Assembly: GCF_002005165.1 (NCBI RefSeq)
Contig: NZ_CP019699.1
Location: forward strand, 744,001 to 808,000
DNA from: Novibacillus thermophilus
GTDB taxonomy: Bacteria > Bacillota > Bacilli > Thermoactinomycetales > Novibacillaceae
Length of the DNA: 64,000 nucleotides
Direction of reading: 5' to 3'
The notes under the pieces were generated by a model that ran no database searches, had not been told where the DNA came from, and saw only the letters and a list, made by a program, of their open reading frames with translations. The translations under genes were made by a program, and so were the position numbers. The stretch's first letter is position 1; each line of letters begins with the position of its first letter. Below are positions 26,195 to 35,715 of the stretch, one piece after another.

Positions 26195-26824
26195 ATGAAG
26201 AAACTGTTGTTAAACAGATTGATCGACGAACGGATCGTCGCCATTATCCGGGGTGTTACCGGGGAAGGGTTTGACGGTCTTATTGGTACATTGGTAGAGA
26301 ACGATATTCACATCATGGAGGTGACGGTCGATACTCCCGGTGTGTACGAAAAGATTGAGCGAATTAAGACACAGTACAGTGATCAGGTAGCCATTGGAGC
26401 AGGAACGGTATTGGACAGTGAGACGGCTCGCCTGGCGATTAGTGCGGGAGCTGAATTTCTGGTTTCCCCGTCCCTCCATTTAGATGTGATCAAAACCGCT
26501 AAACGTTACGGAAAAACGGTCTTACCCGGCTGTATGACACCGACGGAGATTGTGCAGGCTTACGAAGCCGGGGCTGATGCGATTAAGGTGTTTCCTGCGA
26601 GCGTGGTTGGGCCGAAATATTTCCGTGAACTGTCCGGACCGTTAGGCCATATCCCATTGCTCCCAACCGGTGGGGTTAATCTGGACAATGCCCGGGATTA
26701 TTTAGATGCGGGAGCTGTAGCAATCGGTCTCGGAAGTGCGCTTGTCGGGCGTGGTGGCCAAGTGATGGATCTTGCCGATGTGAAAGAAAAGGCAAAAGCT
26801 TTTCGTGAGGTGGTAAAGGGCTAA
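26195..26824 (+). CDS. kdgA: KDPG aldolase
   Basis: Cleaves 2-keto-3-deoxy-6-phosphogluconate to pyruvate and glyceraldehyde-3-phosphate. 209 residues, class I Eda/KdgA type: RGVTGEG near 18, the general-base Glu in IMEVTVDTP near 45, GAGTVLD near 70, PGCMTPTEI near 111 and the Schiff-base Lys in AIKVFPAS near 131, with phosphate-binding PTGGVN near 158. ATG 26195 follows GGGAGGAAAG. It is the last cargo gene; IS copy 2 begins 25 bases after the stop, so its terminator, if any, has been replaced by the IS. Confidence 0.94.
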   Translation: MKKLLLNRLIDERIVAIIRGVTGEGFDGLIGTLVENDIHIMEVTVDTPGVYEKIERIKTQYSDQVAIGAGTVLDSETARLAISAGAEFLVSPSLHLDVIKTAKRYGKTVLPGCMTPTEIVQAYEAGADAIKVFPASVVGPKYFRELSGPLGHIPLLPTGGVNLDNARDYLDAGAVAIGLGSALVGRGGQVMDLADVKEKAKAFREVVKG

Positions 26825-26849
26825 GTTTTTAGTAAAAAATAAATGGAAC

Positions 26850-28594
26850 GTATGAGTAAAATGTTTACGGGAGGCCATTAATTAGAATATTTAGAAATAT
26901 AGATTGACTAACAAAAGGACTCTCACCTTTGCTAGAATGAACTTTGGCAAGAAAACCCAGGAAAGGTGGAGTCCTTATGTTACAGGATACCAATAATATG
27001 CCGACTTTAAAAGAGATTGAGGAAGAACTTTTTCGTCAGCTGCAAAACTATTTTCAAACCGTTATGCTTAAGGTTTTGGAGGACATCGACGTTTGGCTCA
27101 TGGAAAACAGGGATCACAAGCGTTTTGCCTACAAGGAAAGACAAGCGAGCACCATGGATACGATGTTCGGATCCATTACGATCAAAAGGCGAAAGTATGT
27201 GGATCGAGAGACAAACGAGCGTGTCGCCTTATTAGACCGCTATCTTCAGTTCGAAGGCAATGAGTCCATGAGTCCCTTTTTGGCGCAACAAGCGGTCGAA
27301 TGGGCGGTGAGAGGTCCTTCCTACCGTGATGCTAGAGATCGCTTGCAGCAGTTATGTGGGTATCAAGCCATGAGTCATGAGCAAATCCGCCAAAAAGTGT
27401 TGCAAATCCAAGCCGAAGCGTGCTCGAGAGACACCTCGCCAAAAGAAGCGGATGTCTTATTTATCGAAGCGGACGGGCTGAAAGCGTCCCTGCAACAGTC
27501 GGATAAAGGCAGTCAAGAAGTCAAAATGGGTGTGGTGCATGAAGGGTGGGAAAAGCGCCATCCGAAAAGCAAGGACTATGAACTGATCAACAAGTCGTAT
27601 GCTTATACACTGGGAGACGGCAACACCTTTTGGGAAACGCTAAGCCGTCAACTTGACGAGCAGTACACCATCACGGATCATACCCATGTGGTAATTAACG
27701 GAGATGGCGCCCTTGGATTCGAGCAGGTGTGGACTACTTCCAGAACGCCCTTTATACCTACGACCGCTATCACCTGAAAACATGGATCAAGCAAGCGTTG
27801 AGCAACCGTTCCAAACAAGAACGCCAACGTGTGTACGAAGCAGCGGATGCCCACGATCCTTCCGCCATGCTGGCGGCGATTGCGGAAGCGGAGAAGGCGG
27901 AAACCGACGTGGAAAAACAAGCAGAGATCGCTGGTTTACGCGAGTTTATCCTGGAGAACCAAGAAGCGTTCCGTGACTACCGTGAACGGTTAAAAGAAAA
28001 GGGTGTTGACACATCCGGGATGCGTCCGATGGGCTCGGCGGAATCGAACATGAACCTGATGTCCAAACGGTTGAAGAAAAATGGGTACAGTTGGTCACGA
28101 TCTGGTCTTGGCGCTATGGTGAATGCCATGATTCACCTCTTTGAAGGCACTCTTGTGGATGTGTTGCGGCCATTTGCCACGGATCGGGTATCGGAGGAAG
28201 AGACACCGAAGGGAATGCCCTCTATGGCTCACTTTCTTAAACAAAAGACACAGGAATCAATCGGTGCGCGATCGGGTCGTCTACCGGCGCTAGAAGGGAG
28301 AGACCAGACGAAACCTTTTGCGTTAGCCCTGCGTGGTTTGACGGGTTTGTCTGAGCTATAAAGACGTGACATGAGTTGTCCGGCGTAAGACTTTACATGG
28401 AGAAGCGGGCATGGTAGGCTGGGTGGCCAGGCGAAACAGGGTTGGTTCGCTCTTTCGCTCGAAACCGTGCCCGCAGAGGCTCCATGTCAAGTCGTGGTTG
28501 AACGTGGTTACACCCGTTGCATGTGTTAAGCTGTTTCGTTTTACTTGCCAAAGTTAAAGGTTGAGGGAACCTCCCGTAAAAACTTGACTCACTC
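26850..28594 (+). mobile_element. ISLre2/UPF0236-type insertion sequence, copy 2
   Basis: 1745 bp, the inverted partner of 3660-5404. Its inner end begins GTATGAGTAAAATG at 26850; its outer end finishes with GACTTGACTCACTC-type sequence at 28594, immediately followed by the target duplication CTATTTAC. All open frames compared with copy 1 are the same. Confidence 0.88.
26977..28361 (+). pseudogene. UPF0236/ISLre2 family transposase, copy 2, with the same -1 frameshift
   Basis: Same product as 3893-5277. ATG 26977 with GAAAGGTGG upstream opens the first frame, which passes through MDTMFGSITIKRRKY, QQAVEWAVRGPSYRDAR and VLFIEADGLKASLQ, up to the conserved NGDGA near 27706. There a -1 shift is needed to reach PWIRAGVDYFQNAL. 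The second frame includes YDRYHLKTWIKQAL and NMNLMSKRLKKNGYSWSR and ends at 28361. Since both copies share the lesion, either the shift is functional recoding, or the element moved with a transposase supplied in trans, or the two copies were homogenised after the mutation. Confidence 0.85.
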
Positions 28595-28602
28595 CTATTT
28601 AC
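28595..28602 (+). repeat. Right target-site duplication of the composite element
   Basis: CTATTTAC, direct copy of 3652-3659. It marks the right border of the composite transposon; host endonuclease sequence resumes directly after it. Confidence 0.85.
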
Positions 28603-28877
28603 CCAACGATTTAGTATCTCGGCTTCGAGGCACCTCTTACTCTCGGCGGATCAATCAATCTTTTACGAAATGGATTAGAAGTAGTGGTATAATTTGCGAA
28701 ATGGACAGTTTCCGAATGTACCGATGGATTGTGCAACATGACGTCGTGTTCGATGAAAGAGTACCCTTAACGATTACAATCGATAAACACGTAAACGAGT
28801 GCCTTAACCTGTTGTCGTTATTGACTGGATTGGAAAAATCGGTTCTTGTCTATCACGGTGTGATGAGTGATAACTAA
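28603..28877 (+). pseudogene. LAGLIDADG homing endonuclease, 3' part
   Basis: Continuation of the gene interrupted at 3659. The codons CCC AAC GAT here join in frame to GTC TAT TTA on the left. The rejoined segment reads RTTVYLPNDLVSRL and then SRRINQSFTKWI, resembling a ribbon-helix-helix DNA-binding fold. A second similar stretch, LTITIDKHVNECLNLLSLL, is close to the end. So the intact protein was probably a LAGLIDADG nuclease with an added RHH-like tail. The stop is at 28875-28877. It has no start of its own. Confidence 0.75.
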
Positions 28878-28979
28878 TAGGTCCATTTTTGTTGCAATCA
28901 TTGTGGGGCTTTCAACATACGGCTCCGCTTTCATTTTTCTGCCTTCTGTTATTTTGCCAATCTGCTAACTAAAATCATG

Positions 28980-28985
28980 TATAAT
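28980..28985 (+). promoter_or_regulatory. -10 element upstream of the accDA genes
   Basis: TATAAT directly preceded by TG. The best -35 (TTGCCA at 28954-28959) is 20 bases away, longer than usual. The roughly 140-base leader that follows has two competing pairings (ATAAGC with GCTTAT, TCGCAT with ATGCGA, between about 28995 and 29060), so it may fold. Confidence 0.45.
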
Positions 28986-29126
28986 AGAATTAAAAATAAG
29001 CTCGCATCGGCTGGGGGTCAATATTGGCCGCGCATGTCTGTTGCAGGGGCTTATGCGATTTGATATGATGATGCCAGCTTATACCGTGCGGAGGAGTCGG
29101 GGGACGTAAAGGAGGGGCGAGGATGT

Positions 29127-29315
29127 ATGTGGACCGTCATCTACATTGCGTCTAACGAGGAGCAAGCAGAACGGATCCAAGAGCGATTGTCCGCGGAAGG
29201 GTTTATGGTGGACGTTCGCCAGGCGAAGGCGGCGCGGAAACAGTACGAAATCCTCGTGCCGGAATCGGAAGTGGAGGAAGTGCAGGAAGTTTTGAGCTCG
29301 ATTCTCCATTCGTGA
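29127..29315 (+). CDS. Small conserved protein of unknown function upstream of accD
   Basis: 62 residues, no signal peptide or membrane segment. The fold pattern is beta-alpha-beta (WTVIYIASNEEQAERIQERL, then GFMVDVRQ, then EILVPESEVEEVQEVL), like short DUF2007-type or putative signal-transducing proteins. Small proteins of this look precede accD in Bacillales and are sometimes mislabelled glutamate decarboxylase; nothing here supports that enzyme. ATG 29127 is 9 bases after AAAGGAGGGG, a strong site. It lies 30 bases before accD, so it is likely co-transcribed. Confidence 0.75.
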   Translation: MWTVIYIASNEEQAERIQERLSAEGFMVDVRQAKAARKQYEILVPESEVEEVQEVLSSILHS

Positions 29316-29345
29316 TTGCGACGTTCGAGAGAGGTGCTGACACGA

Positions 29346-30218
29346 TTGCTGAAAAACATATTCTACAAAAAAAAGAAGTACGCGACGATTCCTTCTGAGC
29401 AGTCCAAGCGGGACATCCCGGAAGGCATCGTGTCCAAGTGCAAAAAGTGTGGGACGATTACATACGCCAAAGAGCTGGAGAAAAACGACAAAGTGTGTCC
29501 CAAGTGCGGTTACCACTTTCCTCTGACGGCTGATGAACGGATTAACATGTTGGTAGACGGCGGCACGTTTTTTGAATACGATACGGACCTCAGGACGGAA
29601 GATCCCCTCGGCTTTCCCGATTACGGGCAAAAAATTAGAAAAGATATGGAAAAAACGGGTTTGACCGAAGCGGTGGTGACGGGAGAAGGGACTATCGGCG
29701 GGTACCCCGTCACGATTGGCGTGATGGACTCTCGCTTTCGCATGGGGAGTATGGGTTCGGTCGTCGGAGAGAAGATTACGCGGGCGATCGAACGGGCGAC
29801 GGAGAAGGGCTATCCCCTCCTCTTGTTTTCGGCATCGGGTGGAGCGCGGATGCAAGAGGGCATTTTGTCGTTGATGCAAATGGCGAAGACGAGTGCCGCC
29901 TTGGAACGGTTGCACCGGGAGAAGGGGTTGTTTATCTCAGTGCTGACGGACCCGACGACGGGCGGGGTGTCTGCCAGTTTTGCCTCCCTCGGCGACATTA
30001 ACATGGCCGAGCCCGGGGCGCTGATCGGCTTCACCGGTCCCCGGGTCATAGAACAGACGATCCGCCAGAAACTGCCGGACGACTTTCAAACCGCTGAGTT
30101 TTTGCTGGAACACGGACAGTTGGATTTGGTCGTGCACCGGCACCAATTGCGCGAGACACTGACACAATTACTCGATCTTCACCACTGCAAGGGGGCTGAG
30201 GAATGGCCGGCCCGCTAA
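29346..30218 (+). CDS. accD: Acetyl-CoA carboxylase carboxyltransferase subunit beta
   Basis: Beta subunit of the carboxyltransferase that moves CO2 from biotin to acetyl-CoA, giving malonyl-CoA for fatty-acid synthesis. About 290 residues. It has an N-terminal zinc ribbon (CKKCGTI and, 15 residues on, CPKCGYHF; residues about 31-53) and the crotonase-like core with [12 protein letters not shown] near 160 and [14 protein letters not shown] near 197. TTG 29346 is favoured ([11 protein letters not shown]), with GAGAGGTG about 10 bases upstream; a TTG at 29316 is less likely. It overlaps accA by 16 bases, implying coupled translation of the alpha2-beta2 complex. Confidence 0.95.
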   Translation: MLKNIFYKKKKYATIPSEQSKRDIPEGIVSKCKKCGTITYAKELEKNDKVCPKCGYHFPLTADERINMLVDGGTFFEYDTDLRTEDPLGFPDYGQKIRKDMEKTGLTEAVVTGEGTIGGYPVTIGVMDSRFRMGSMGSVVGEKITRAIERATEKGYPLLLFSASGGARMQEGILSLMQMAKTSAALERLHREKGLFISVLTDPTTGGVSASFASLGDINMAEPGALIGFTGPRVIEQTIRQKLPDDFQTAEFLLEHGQLDLVVHRHQLRETLTQLLDLHHCKGAEEWPAR

Positions 30219-31165
30219 AGTTTGAAATGCCGCTGATCGAGCTGCGGCAAAAAATTGACGAACTGAAATCTTTTACCACAGGGAACACAATGGACTTCAG
30301 CGAGGAAATCGAGCGGCTGGAGGAACGTTACCGCACGCTGGAACGGGAAATTTACGACAATCTCACCCCGTGGCAGCGCGTGCAGATCGTGCGGCACGCC
30401 GAGCGCCCGACGACGTTGGACTACATTTCATACATTTTTACCGATTTTATCGAGTTGCACGGCGACCGCGTGTACGGTGACGATCCAGCCATCGTAGGGG
30501 GGCTCGGCAAGCTCAACGGGTTGCCGGTGACGGTTGTCGGCCACCAGAAAGGGAGAGACACGAAAGACAACATCCGCCGCAACTTCGGCATGCCTCATCC
30601 GGAAGGCTACCGCAAAGCGCTGCGTCTGATGCAGCAGGCGAACAAATTTGGCCGCCCCATTATAACGTTTATTGACACGCCTGGCGCTTACCCGGGGAAA
30701 GGGGCTGAAGAGCGCGGACAGAGTGAGGCCATCGCCCGCAACATTCGGGAAATGGCGGGTCTGGACGTCCCGGTCGTCAGTGTCGTGACCGGGGAAGGGT
30801 CCAGCGGCGGGGCCCTCGGCATCGGTGTCGGCAACGTGATCATGCTGACGGAGCACGCGTATTACTCCGTCATCGCTCCCGAATCGGCCGCTTCGATTTT
30901 GTGGAAAGACGTGTCCAAAGCCGAACAGGCAGCGGAATCGCTGAAGATTACAGCCGAACACGTCGTCGCCCTCGGCGTCGGGGACAGGATCATCCCTGAA
31001 CCGCGGGGTGGCGCGCACAAAAACCCGAAACAACAGGCGGCCGAGATCAAAAAGGCTTTGCTGGACGTGTTGCCGCCCCTGCTGCAGAAAGATGCTGAAA
31101 CACTAAAGGCCGAGCGGTATGAAAAGTACAAAAAAATGGGAAAAATGGCGACTGTCACAGAGTAG
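30203..31165 (+). CDS. accA: Acetyl-CoA carboxylase carboxyltransferase subunit alpha
   Basis: Alpha subunit of the carboxyltransferase. 320 residues, the usual length. An N-terminal coiled region ([19 protein letters not shown]) is followed by the core with [20 protein letters not shown] near 82, the carboxybiotin-pocket region [20 protein letters not shown] near 156 and [13 protein letters not shown] near 198. ATG 30203 lies inside the end of accD after GAGGA. It is followed by a terminator. Confidence 0.96.
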   Translation: MAGPLKFEMPLIELRQKIDELKSFTTGNTMDFSEEIERLEERYRTLEREIYDNLTPWQRVQIVRHAERPTTLDYISYIFTDFIELHGDRVYGDDPAIVGGLGKLNGLPVTVVGHQKGRDTKDNIRRNFGMPHPEGYRKALRLMQQANKFGRPIITFIDTPGAYPGKGAEERGQSEAIARNIREMAGLDVPVVSVVTGEGSSGGALGIGVGNVIMLTEHAYYSVIAPESAASILWKDVSKAEQAAESLKITAEHVVALGVGDRIIPEPRGGAHKNPKQQAAEIKKALLDVLPPLLQKDAETLKAERYEKYKKMGKMATVTE

Positions 31166-31168
31166 GTA

Positions 31169-31194
31169 AACCCGGATACCGGGTTCCCTTTTTT
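31169..31194 (+). terminator. Terminator of accDA
   Basis: AACCCGG (31169-31175), loop ATA, CCGGGTT (31179-31185), then a T-run. It lies 4 bases after the accA stop and separates accDA from pfkA. Confidence 0.85.
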
Positions 31195-31381
31195 GTCCCG
31201 CATGGACAAATTTTGTCCCTGTCGGCTCTTGTAGGTGAGGGCTTGACCTGAACGAACCTTATGTTGTTCTAATACACTTCTTCCTTCGTCGCGGGTTACG
31301 TCATGCTGTGTTTGACTTGATCTTTGTGATGCCCAAATGAAGGCCAAGAGAGGAGCAAAAAGGTGACATCTTTCCGAATGA

Positions 31382-32371
<990 letters not shown>

Positions 32372-32473
32372 AGTAAGGGCCAGTGTTCTTGCATTGAACG
32401 GTCAAGGTCACACGGCCAGCTTCTCGGGGTAATCCGCTGTTCGAGGATGAAATGCACATAGGGAGTGAGCAGA

Positions 32474-34225
32474 GTGAGAAAGACGAAAATTGTGTGTACC
32501 ATTGGTCCAGCCAGTGAAGATTTGGAAACGCTCAAAAAGATCATTGAAGCGGGTTGCAACGTGTGCCGCTTAAATTTTTCACACGGGGACTATGAAGAAC
32601 ACGGGAGGCGGATAGAGCGCATAAGACAAGCCGCCCAGGAAACGGGGCGCACGGTGGCGATTTTGCTGGACACGAAAGGGCCGGAAATTCGGACCGGTGA
32701 CTTAAAAGAGTCAGAGGTGGAACTGGTCACCGGGGAACAGATCGTGTTGACGGCAGAAGAGATTTTGGGCGACGCCAAGCGGATCAGTATTTCATATAAA
32801 GATTTGGCCAGAGACGTGACGGTCGGCTCGACGGTGTTGATTGACGACGGCCTCATCGGACTGGAAGTGCGGGAGATTCACGGCGCGGACATCACGTGTC
32901 AAATCGTAAACGGCGGCATCTTGAAGAGCCGAAAAGGGGTGAACGTCCCTGGCGTGAGTGTGAATCTGCCCGGCATTACGGAAAAGGACGCCGATGACAT
33001 ACGCTTCGGCATTGAGCAGGGCGTCGATTTTATTGCCGCTTCGTTCGTTCGCAAAGCGAGCGACGTGCTGGAAATTCGAGAGCTGCTGGAAGAACACGGC
33101 GCCGACATCCACATCATTTCCAAAATAGAGAATCACGAAGGCGTTGCCAATTTAGAGGACATTTTGGAGGTGTCCGACGGCTTGATGGTGGCGAGGGGTG
33201 ACCTCGGCGTGGAAATCCCGGCGGAGGAGGTTCCCCTCGTCCAGAAGGAAATGATCGCCATGTGCAATCGGGTGAACAAGCCGGTGATCACGGCGACCCA
33301 AATGCTCGACTCCATGCAGCGCAATCCCCGACCGACCCGGGCTGAGGCGAGTGACGTCGCCAATGCCATTTTTGACGGGACGGACGCGATCATGCTCTCC
33401 GGAGAAACGGCTGCGGGCAAATACCCGGTGGAGGCGGTGGAGACGATGGCCCGCATCGCCGTCCGCACAGAGGATGATTTAAACTACCGCGAGGTGCTGT
33501 CCCACCAGAGCCGACAGCAACAAATGACCATCACCGATGCCATCAGCCAGGCCGTCGCCAATACGGCCCTCGATCTGGAGTGCCCGGCCATCATCACGCC
33601 GACACAGAGCGGGTACACAGCGCGAATGGTGTCCAAGTACCGCCCGAAGGCGGACATCATTGCCGTCACCCCTGACTTGCGCGTGATGCGAAAATTAACC
33701 CTCGTCTGGGGTGTGACCCCGGTCCTCGGGGAAGAAGTGGAGACGACAGATGACATGTTGACGAGTGCCATTGAAACGTCGGTGAGAAACGGTTACGTCG
33801 CCCACGGTGATCTGGTTGTCATTACGGCAGGTGTCCCCGTTGGGCAGACCGGCACGACGAACTTGATCAAAGTCCACGTCGTCGGCGACATTTTGTTAAA
33901 GGGACAAGGTGTCGGGCAGAAAGCCGTTTCTGGACGTGTCGTCGTCGCCAATTCAGTAGAAGACTACCGCCGTAAAATGACAGAAGGTGCCATCCTCGTC
34001 ACGAAAGGGACGGACCGGGATATGATGGAGTGGTTCCAACAGGCGGCGGCAGTCATCACGGAAGAGGGCGGCTTGACGTCGCACGCTGCTGTCGTCGGGC
34101 TCAATCTCGGCATTCCGGTGGTAGTCGGCGTGGAAGGGGCGACCGAGGAGCTGCAGGACGGGATGGTTGTCACGGTCGATACCGCCCGCGGCCACATATA
34201 CGCCGGCAAAGCGAAAGTGTTATAA
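32474..34225 (+). CDS. pyk: Pyruvate kinase with C-terminal PEP-utilising-like domain
   Basis: Last glycolytic step: PEP plus ADP to pyruvate plus ATP. About 583 residues, the long Bacillus/Geobacillus form. Seen: [10 protein letters not shown] at the start, the [10 protein letters not shown] strip near 67, the signature [10 protein letters not shown] near 217, the [12 protein letters not shown] segment near 238 and TATQMLDSM near 275. After the allosteric C domain there is an extra domain (residues about 475-583) with [21 protein letters not shown], resembling the phosphohistidine domain of PEP synthase; in Bacilli its role is unclear. GTG 32474 is preferred (ribosome site GGGAG 8 bases upstream); GTG 32465 is in frame. 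A bidirectional terminator follows. Confidence 0.96.
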   Translation: MRKTKIVCTIGPASEDLETLKKIIEAGCNVCRLNFSHGDYEEHGRRIERIRQAAQETGRTVAILLDTKGPEIRTGDLKESEVELVTGEQIVLTAEEILGDAKRISISYKDLARDVTVGSTVLIDDGLIGLEVREIHGADITCQIVNGGILKSRKGVNVPGVSVNLPGITEKDADDIRFGIEQGVDFIAASFVRKASDVLEIRELLEEHGADIHIISKIENHEGVANLEDILEVSDGLMVARGDLGVEIPAEEVPLVQKEMIAMCNRVNKPVITATQMLDSMQRNPRPTRAEASDVANAIFDGTDAIMLSGETAAGKYPVEAVETMARIAVRTEDDLNYREVLSHQSRQQQMTITDAISQAVANTALDLECPAIITPTQSGYTARMVSKYRPKADIIAVTPDLRVMRKLTLVWGVTPVLGEEVETTDDMLTSAIETSVRNGYVAHGDLVVITAGVPVGQTGTTNLIKVHVVGDILLKGQGVGQKAVSGRVVVANSVEDYRRKMTEGAILVTKGTDRDMMEWFQQAAAVITEEGGLTSHAAVVGLNLGIPVVVGVEGATEELQDGMVVTVDTARGHIYAGKAKVL

Positions 34226-34233
34226 GGACTGAG

Positions 34234-34262
34234 AAAAAAGCAACCTGAAACGGTTGCTTTCG
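34234..34262. terminator. Bidirectional terminator after pyk
   Basis: AAAGCAACC and GGTTGCTTT flank a TGAAAC loop. Ts follow on the plus strand, and the A-run before the stem gives Ts on the minus strand. It can end pyk and also the small minus-strand gene at 34305-34379. Confidence 0.8.
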
Positions 34263-34304
34263 TCTTGTCTGGCGATAAATGGGAGATCATATCGGAAGAT
34301 CATA

Positions 34305-34379
34305 TCAAATAACGCGTAGTTTTGGGAACACCCACCAGCGCAACTTTCTGCGCATTTGCTTGCGTTTGCGCCGCTTCAT
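34305..34379 (-). CDS. Predicted 24-residue highly basic peptide
   Basis: Not a known family to me. On the minus strand, AAAGGAG sits 8 bases before ATG (34379-34377), giving a 24-residue product that begins MKRRKRKQMRRKLRWW and ends KLRVI. About half the residues are Arg or Lys and there are two adjacent Trp. The stop is followed 43 bases on by the bidirectional terminator. The ribosome site, composition and terminator together are better than chance for a 25-codon frame. It could be an RNA-binding or ribosome-associated microprotein, or an antimicrobial-like or toxin-like peptide; there is no direct evidence for any of these. A promoter was not clearly seen (CATAAT about 50 bases upstream is possible). 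Confidence 0.5.
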   Translation of the reverse strand: MKRRKRKQMRRKLRWWVFPKLRVI

Positions 34380-34472
34380 GGGAATTCTCCTTTCATCGTT
34401 GAATGATGATCCAGTGTTCTTTAACATTATGTGTAGCACAAATGGAGAATATGTACAATGGGAGTGTCAAGG

Positions 34473-34898
34473 TTGGCAGACGTCTTTCATACAACCGTGC
34501 GTGTGCGCTATCAGGAAACGGACCAAATGGGGGTCGTGTACCACAGCAACTACTTCGTCTGGTTTGAAGTGGGGCGTACTTCCCTGATACGAAAACTGGG
34601 TGTGTCGTACCGGGATCTGGAAGCGAAAGGGATTATCCTGCCGGTCATTGAGGCAAATTGTACATATCAGTCCCCGGCTCGTTATGAAGACGTCGTGCGG
34701 ATTGAGACGACAGTGGCCGAACTCACTCCGGCCAAGATCCGGTTTCAGTACCGGGCGGTCCGGGATACGGATGGAGAAGTGCTCGCCAACGGGTATACGT
34801 TGCACATGTGGGTCAACCGCGAGATGAAACCGGTCAACTTGAGGCGGAAATGGCCGGACATTTATCAATTGTTGCAGGCGCCTATTTCTACACAGTGA
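34473..34898 (+). CDS. Acyl-CoA thioesterase, YbgC/4-hydroxybenzoyl-CoA thioesterase family
   Basis: About 141 residues with a hotdog fold. The family motif with the catalytic Asp is VRYQETDQMGVVYHSNYFVW (residues about 10-29). Such enzymes hydrolyse short- or medium-chain acyl-CoA or acyl-ACP thioesters in the cytosol. TTG 34473 is favoured because GGGAGTG lies 6 bases upstream; ATG 34458 is in frame and possible. It sits between pyk and fxsA on the plus strand, where several Bacillales also carry a thioesterase. The physiological substrate is unknown. Confidence 0.85.
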   Translation: MADVFHTTVRVRYQETDQMGVVYHSNYFVWFEVGRTSLIRKLGVSYRDLEAKGIILPVIEANCTYQSPARYEDVVRIETTVAELTPAKIRFQYRAVRDTDGEVLANGYTLHMWVNREMKPVNLRRKWPDIYQLLQAPISTQ

Positions 34899-35165
34899 AC
34901 CAGGGGGACCGGCAAAAAGTAGCTTTCACGGCGTGGAATGATTCTGAAGATAACCGGTTTGCGGTTTCCAGAGGGGCAACAGGATGTCGTGTTGTTCGCC
35001 ACACTGCGTCGGACTTTGCGCGCCTGCTGAAGGTTTTGATCCCTTATGGCAGGCCCATGTAAGATCATGCTTCGCCGCCGGGAGCGGGGGATGTCAGCCT
35101 GTTCGCTGTCAGTGTGCGTCGAACGAGAGTGGATGAAAGAATTGGTCCGCTTCAAGGGAGGTGAC
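34899..35165. other. Intergenic region before fxsA
   Basis: No supported gene. A frame beginning ATG 35046 runs into fxsA but has no family similarity before 35166. The sequence ends with the strong AAGGGAGGTG ribosome site (35154-35163) of fxsA. Confidence 0.5.
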
Positions 35166-35168
35166 GTG

Positions 35169-35569
35169 TTGCTCTTACGCGTGTTAATCTTCATCCTGAT
35201 TGTGGTCCCTATCATCGAAATTTGGGCCCTGTTGCAAGTAGGGGAATGGATCGGGGCGTGGCCGACCGTTCTCGCCGTCATCGCCACCGGGATTGTGGGG
35301 GGTTATTTGGCCAGGTGGCAAGGGCTGCAAACTTATCGCCTCGCGCAGTTACAGATGCAGAGGGGAGAGCTCCCGGGAGATGCGCTGTTAGACGGCATCT
35401 GTATCCTAACGGGAGGACTTTTACTCTTGACGCCGGGCTTTTTCACTGACAGCGTCGGCTTTGTTCTCCTCCTTCCCTTGACGCGGGGGTTGTCAAGCTG
35501 TGGCTGAAGCGATGGTTCAACCGCCTCATTCGTGACGGGACGATCATCACCATTCGCCGGTGGCACTGA
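35169..35569 (+). pseudogene. fxsA: FxsA family membrane protein with C-terminal frameshift
   Basis: FxsA-like integral membrane protein; the E. coli namesake affects phage T7 exclusion and the cellular role is unknown. It has two to three hydrophobic segments (LRVLIFILIVVPIIEIWALL, VLAVIATGIVGGYLA, ICILTGGLLLLTPGFFTD) with the family motif LLLTPGFFTDSVGFVLLLP. The frame stops after LTRG with residues LSSCG. Adding one G to the G5 run near 35488 restores VVKLWLKRW and a basic tail ending at 35569, the usual family length (about 130 residues). Either a real late frameshift, which may leave a working protein lacking its tail, or a homopolymer sequencing error. GTG 35166 is an alternative start. 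Confidence 0.75.
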
Positions 35570-35715
35570 AAACATAAGGAGTGTCACAAGGTTGGCTTCC
35601 TGACGGTTGGTCAGCGAGATTTCTCCACCCTGCGTTGCGTTCTCGATGCACTCAGGCGACGCTAGTCGGAGACGTCACTCGTGATGCGTGGAGAGGCGGG
35701 TAGTTCCTTGCAAGG

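Larger units (their letters stand above)
3660..28594. mobile_element. 24.9 kb composite transposon bounded by inverted ISLre2-type copies
   Basis: Two 1745-bp IS copies (3660-5404 and 26850-28594) point in opposite directions and enclose 21.4 kb of cargo. Only the outer borders share a target duplication (CTATTTAC at 3652-3659 and 28595-28602). The inner borders differ (CAAAAACT after the first copy, AATGGAAC before the second). Deleting the element plus one repeat joins codons GTC TAT TTA to CCC AAC GAT in one frame, restoring a continuous endonuclease tail. The simplest reading is one transposition event of the whole unit. The cargo covers proline synthesis, a decayed codY and an amino-sugar-acid catabolic island. 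The element also explains why the malic enzyme gene is separated from accDA. Confidence 0.82.

Noticed and set aside
3660-28594. Explaining the inverted IS pair as two independent insertions followed by inversion
   Set aside because: That history would put matching duplications on an outer and an inner flank. Only the two outer flanks match, in direct orientation, and the host frame is restored across them.
29079-29915. 278-codon minus-strand frame opposite accD
   Set aside because: Shadow frame; the accD zinc ribbon and carboxyltransferase motifs lie on the plus strand.
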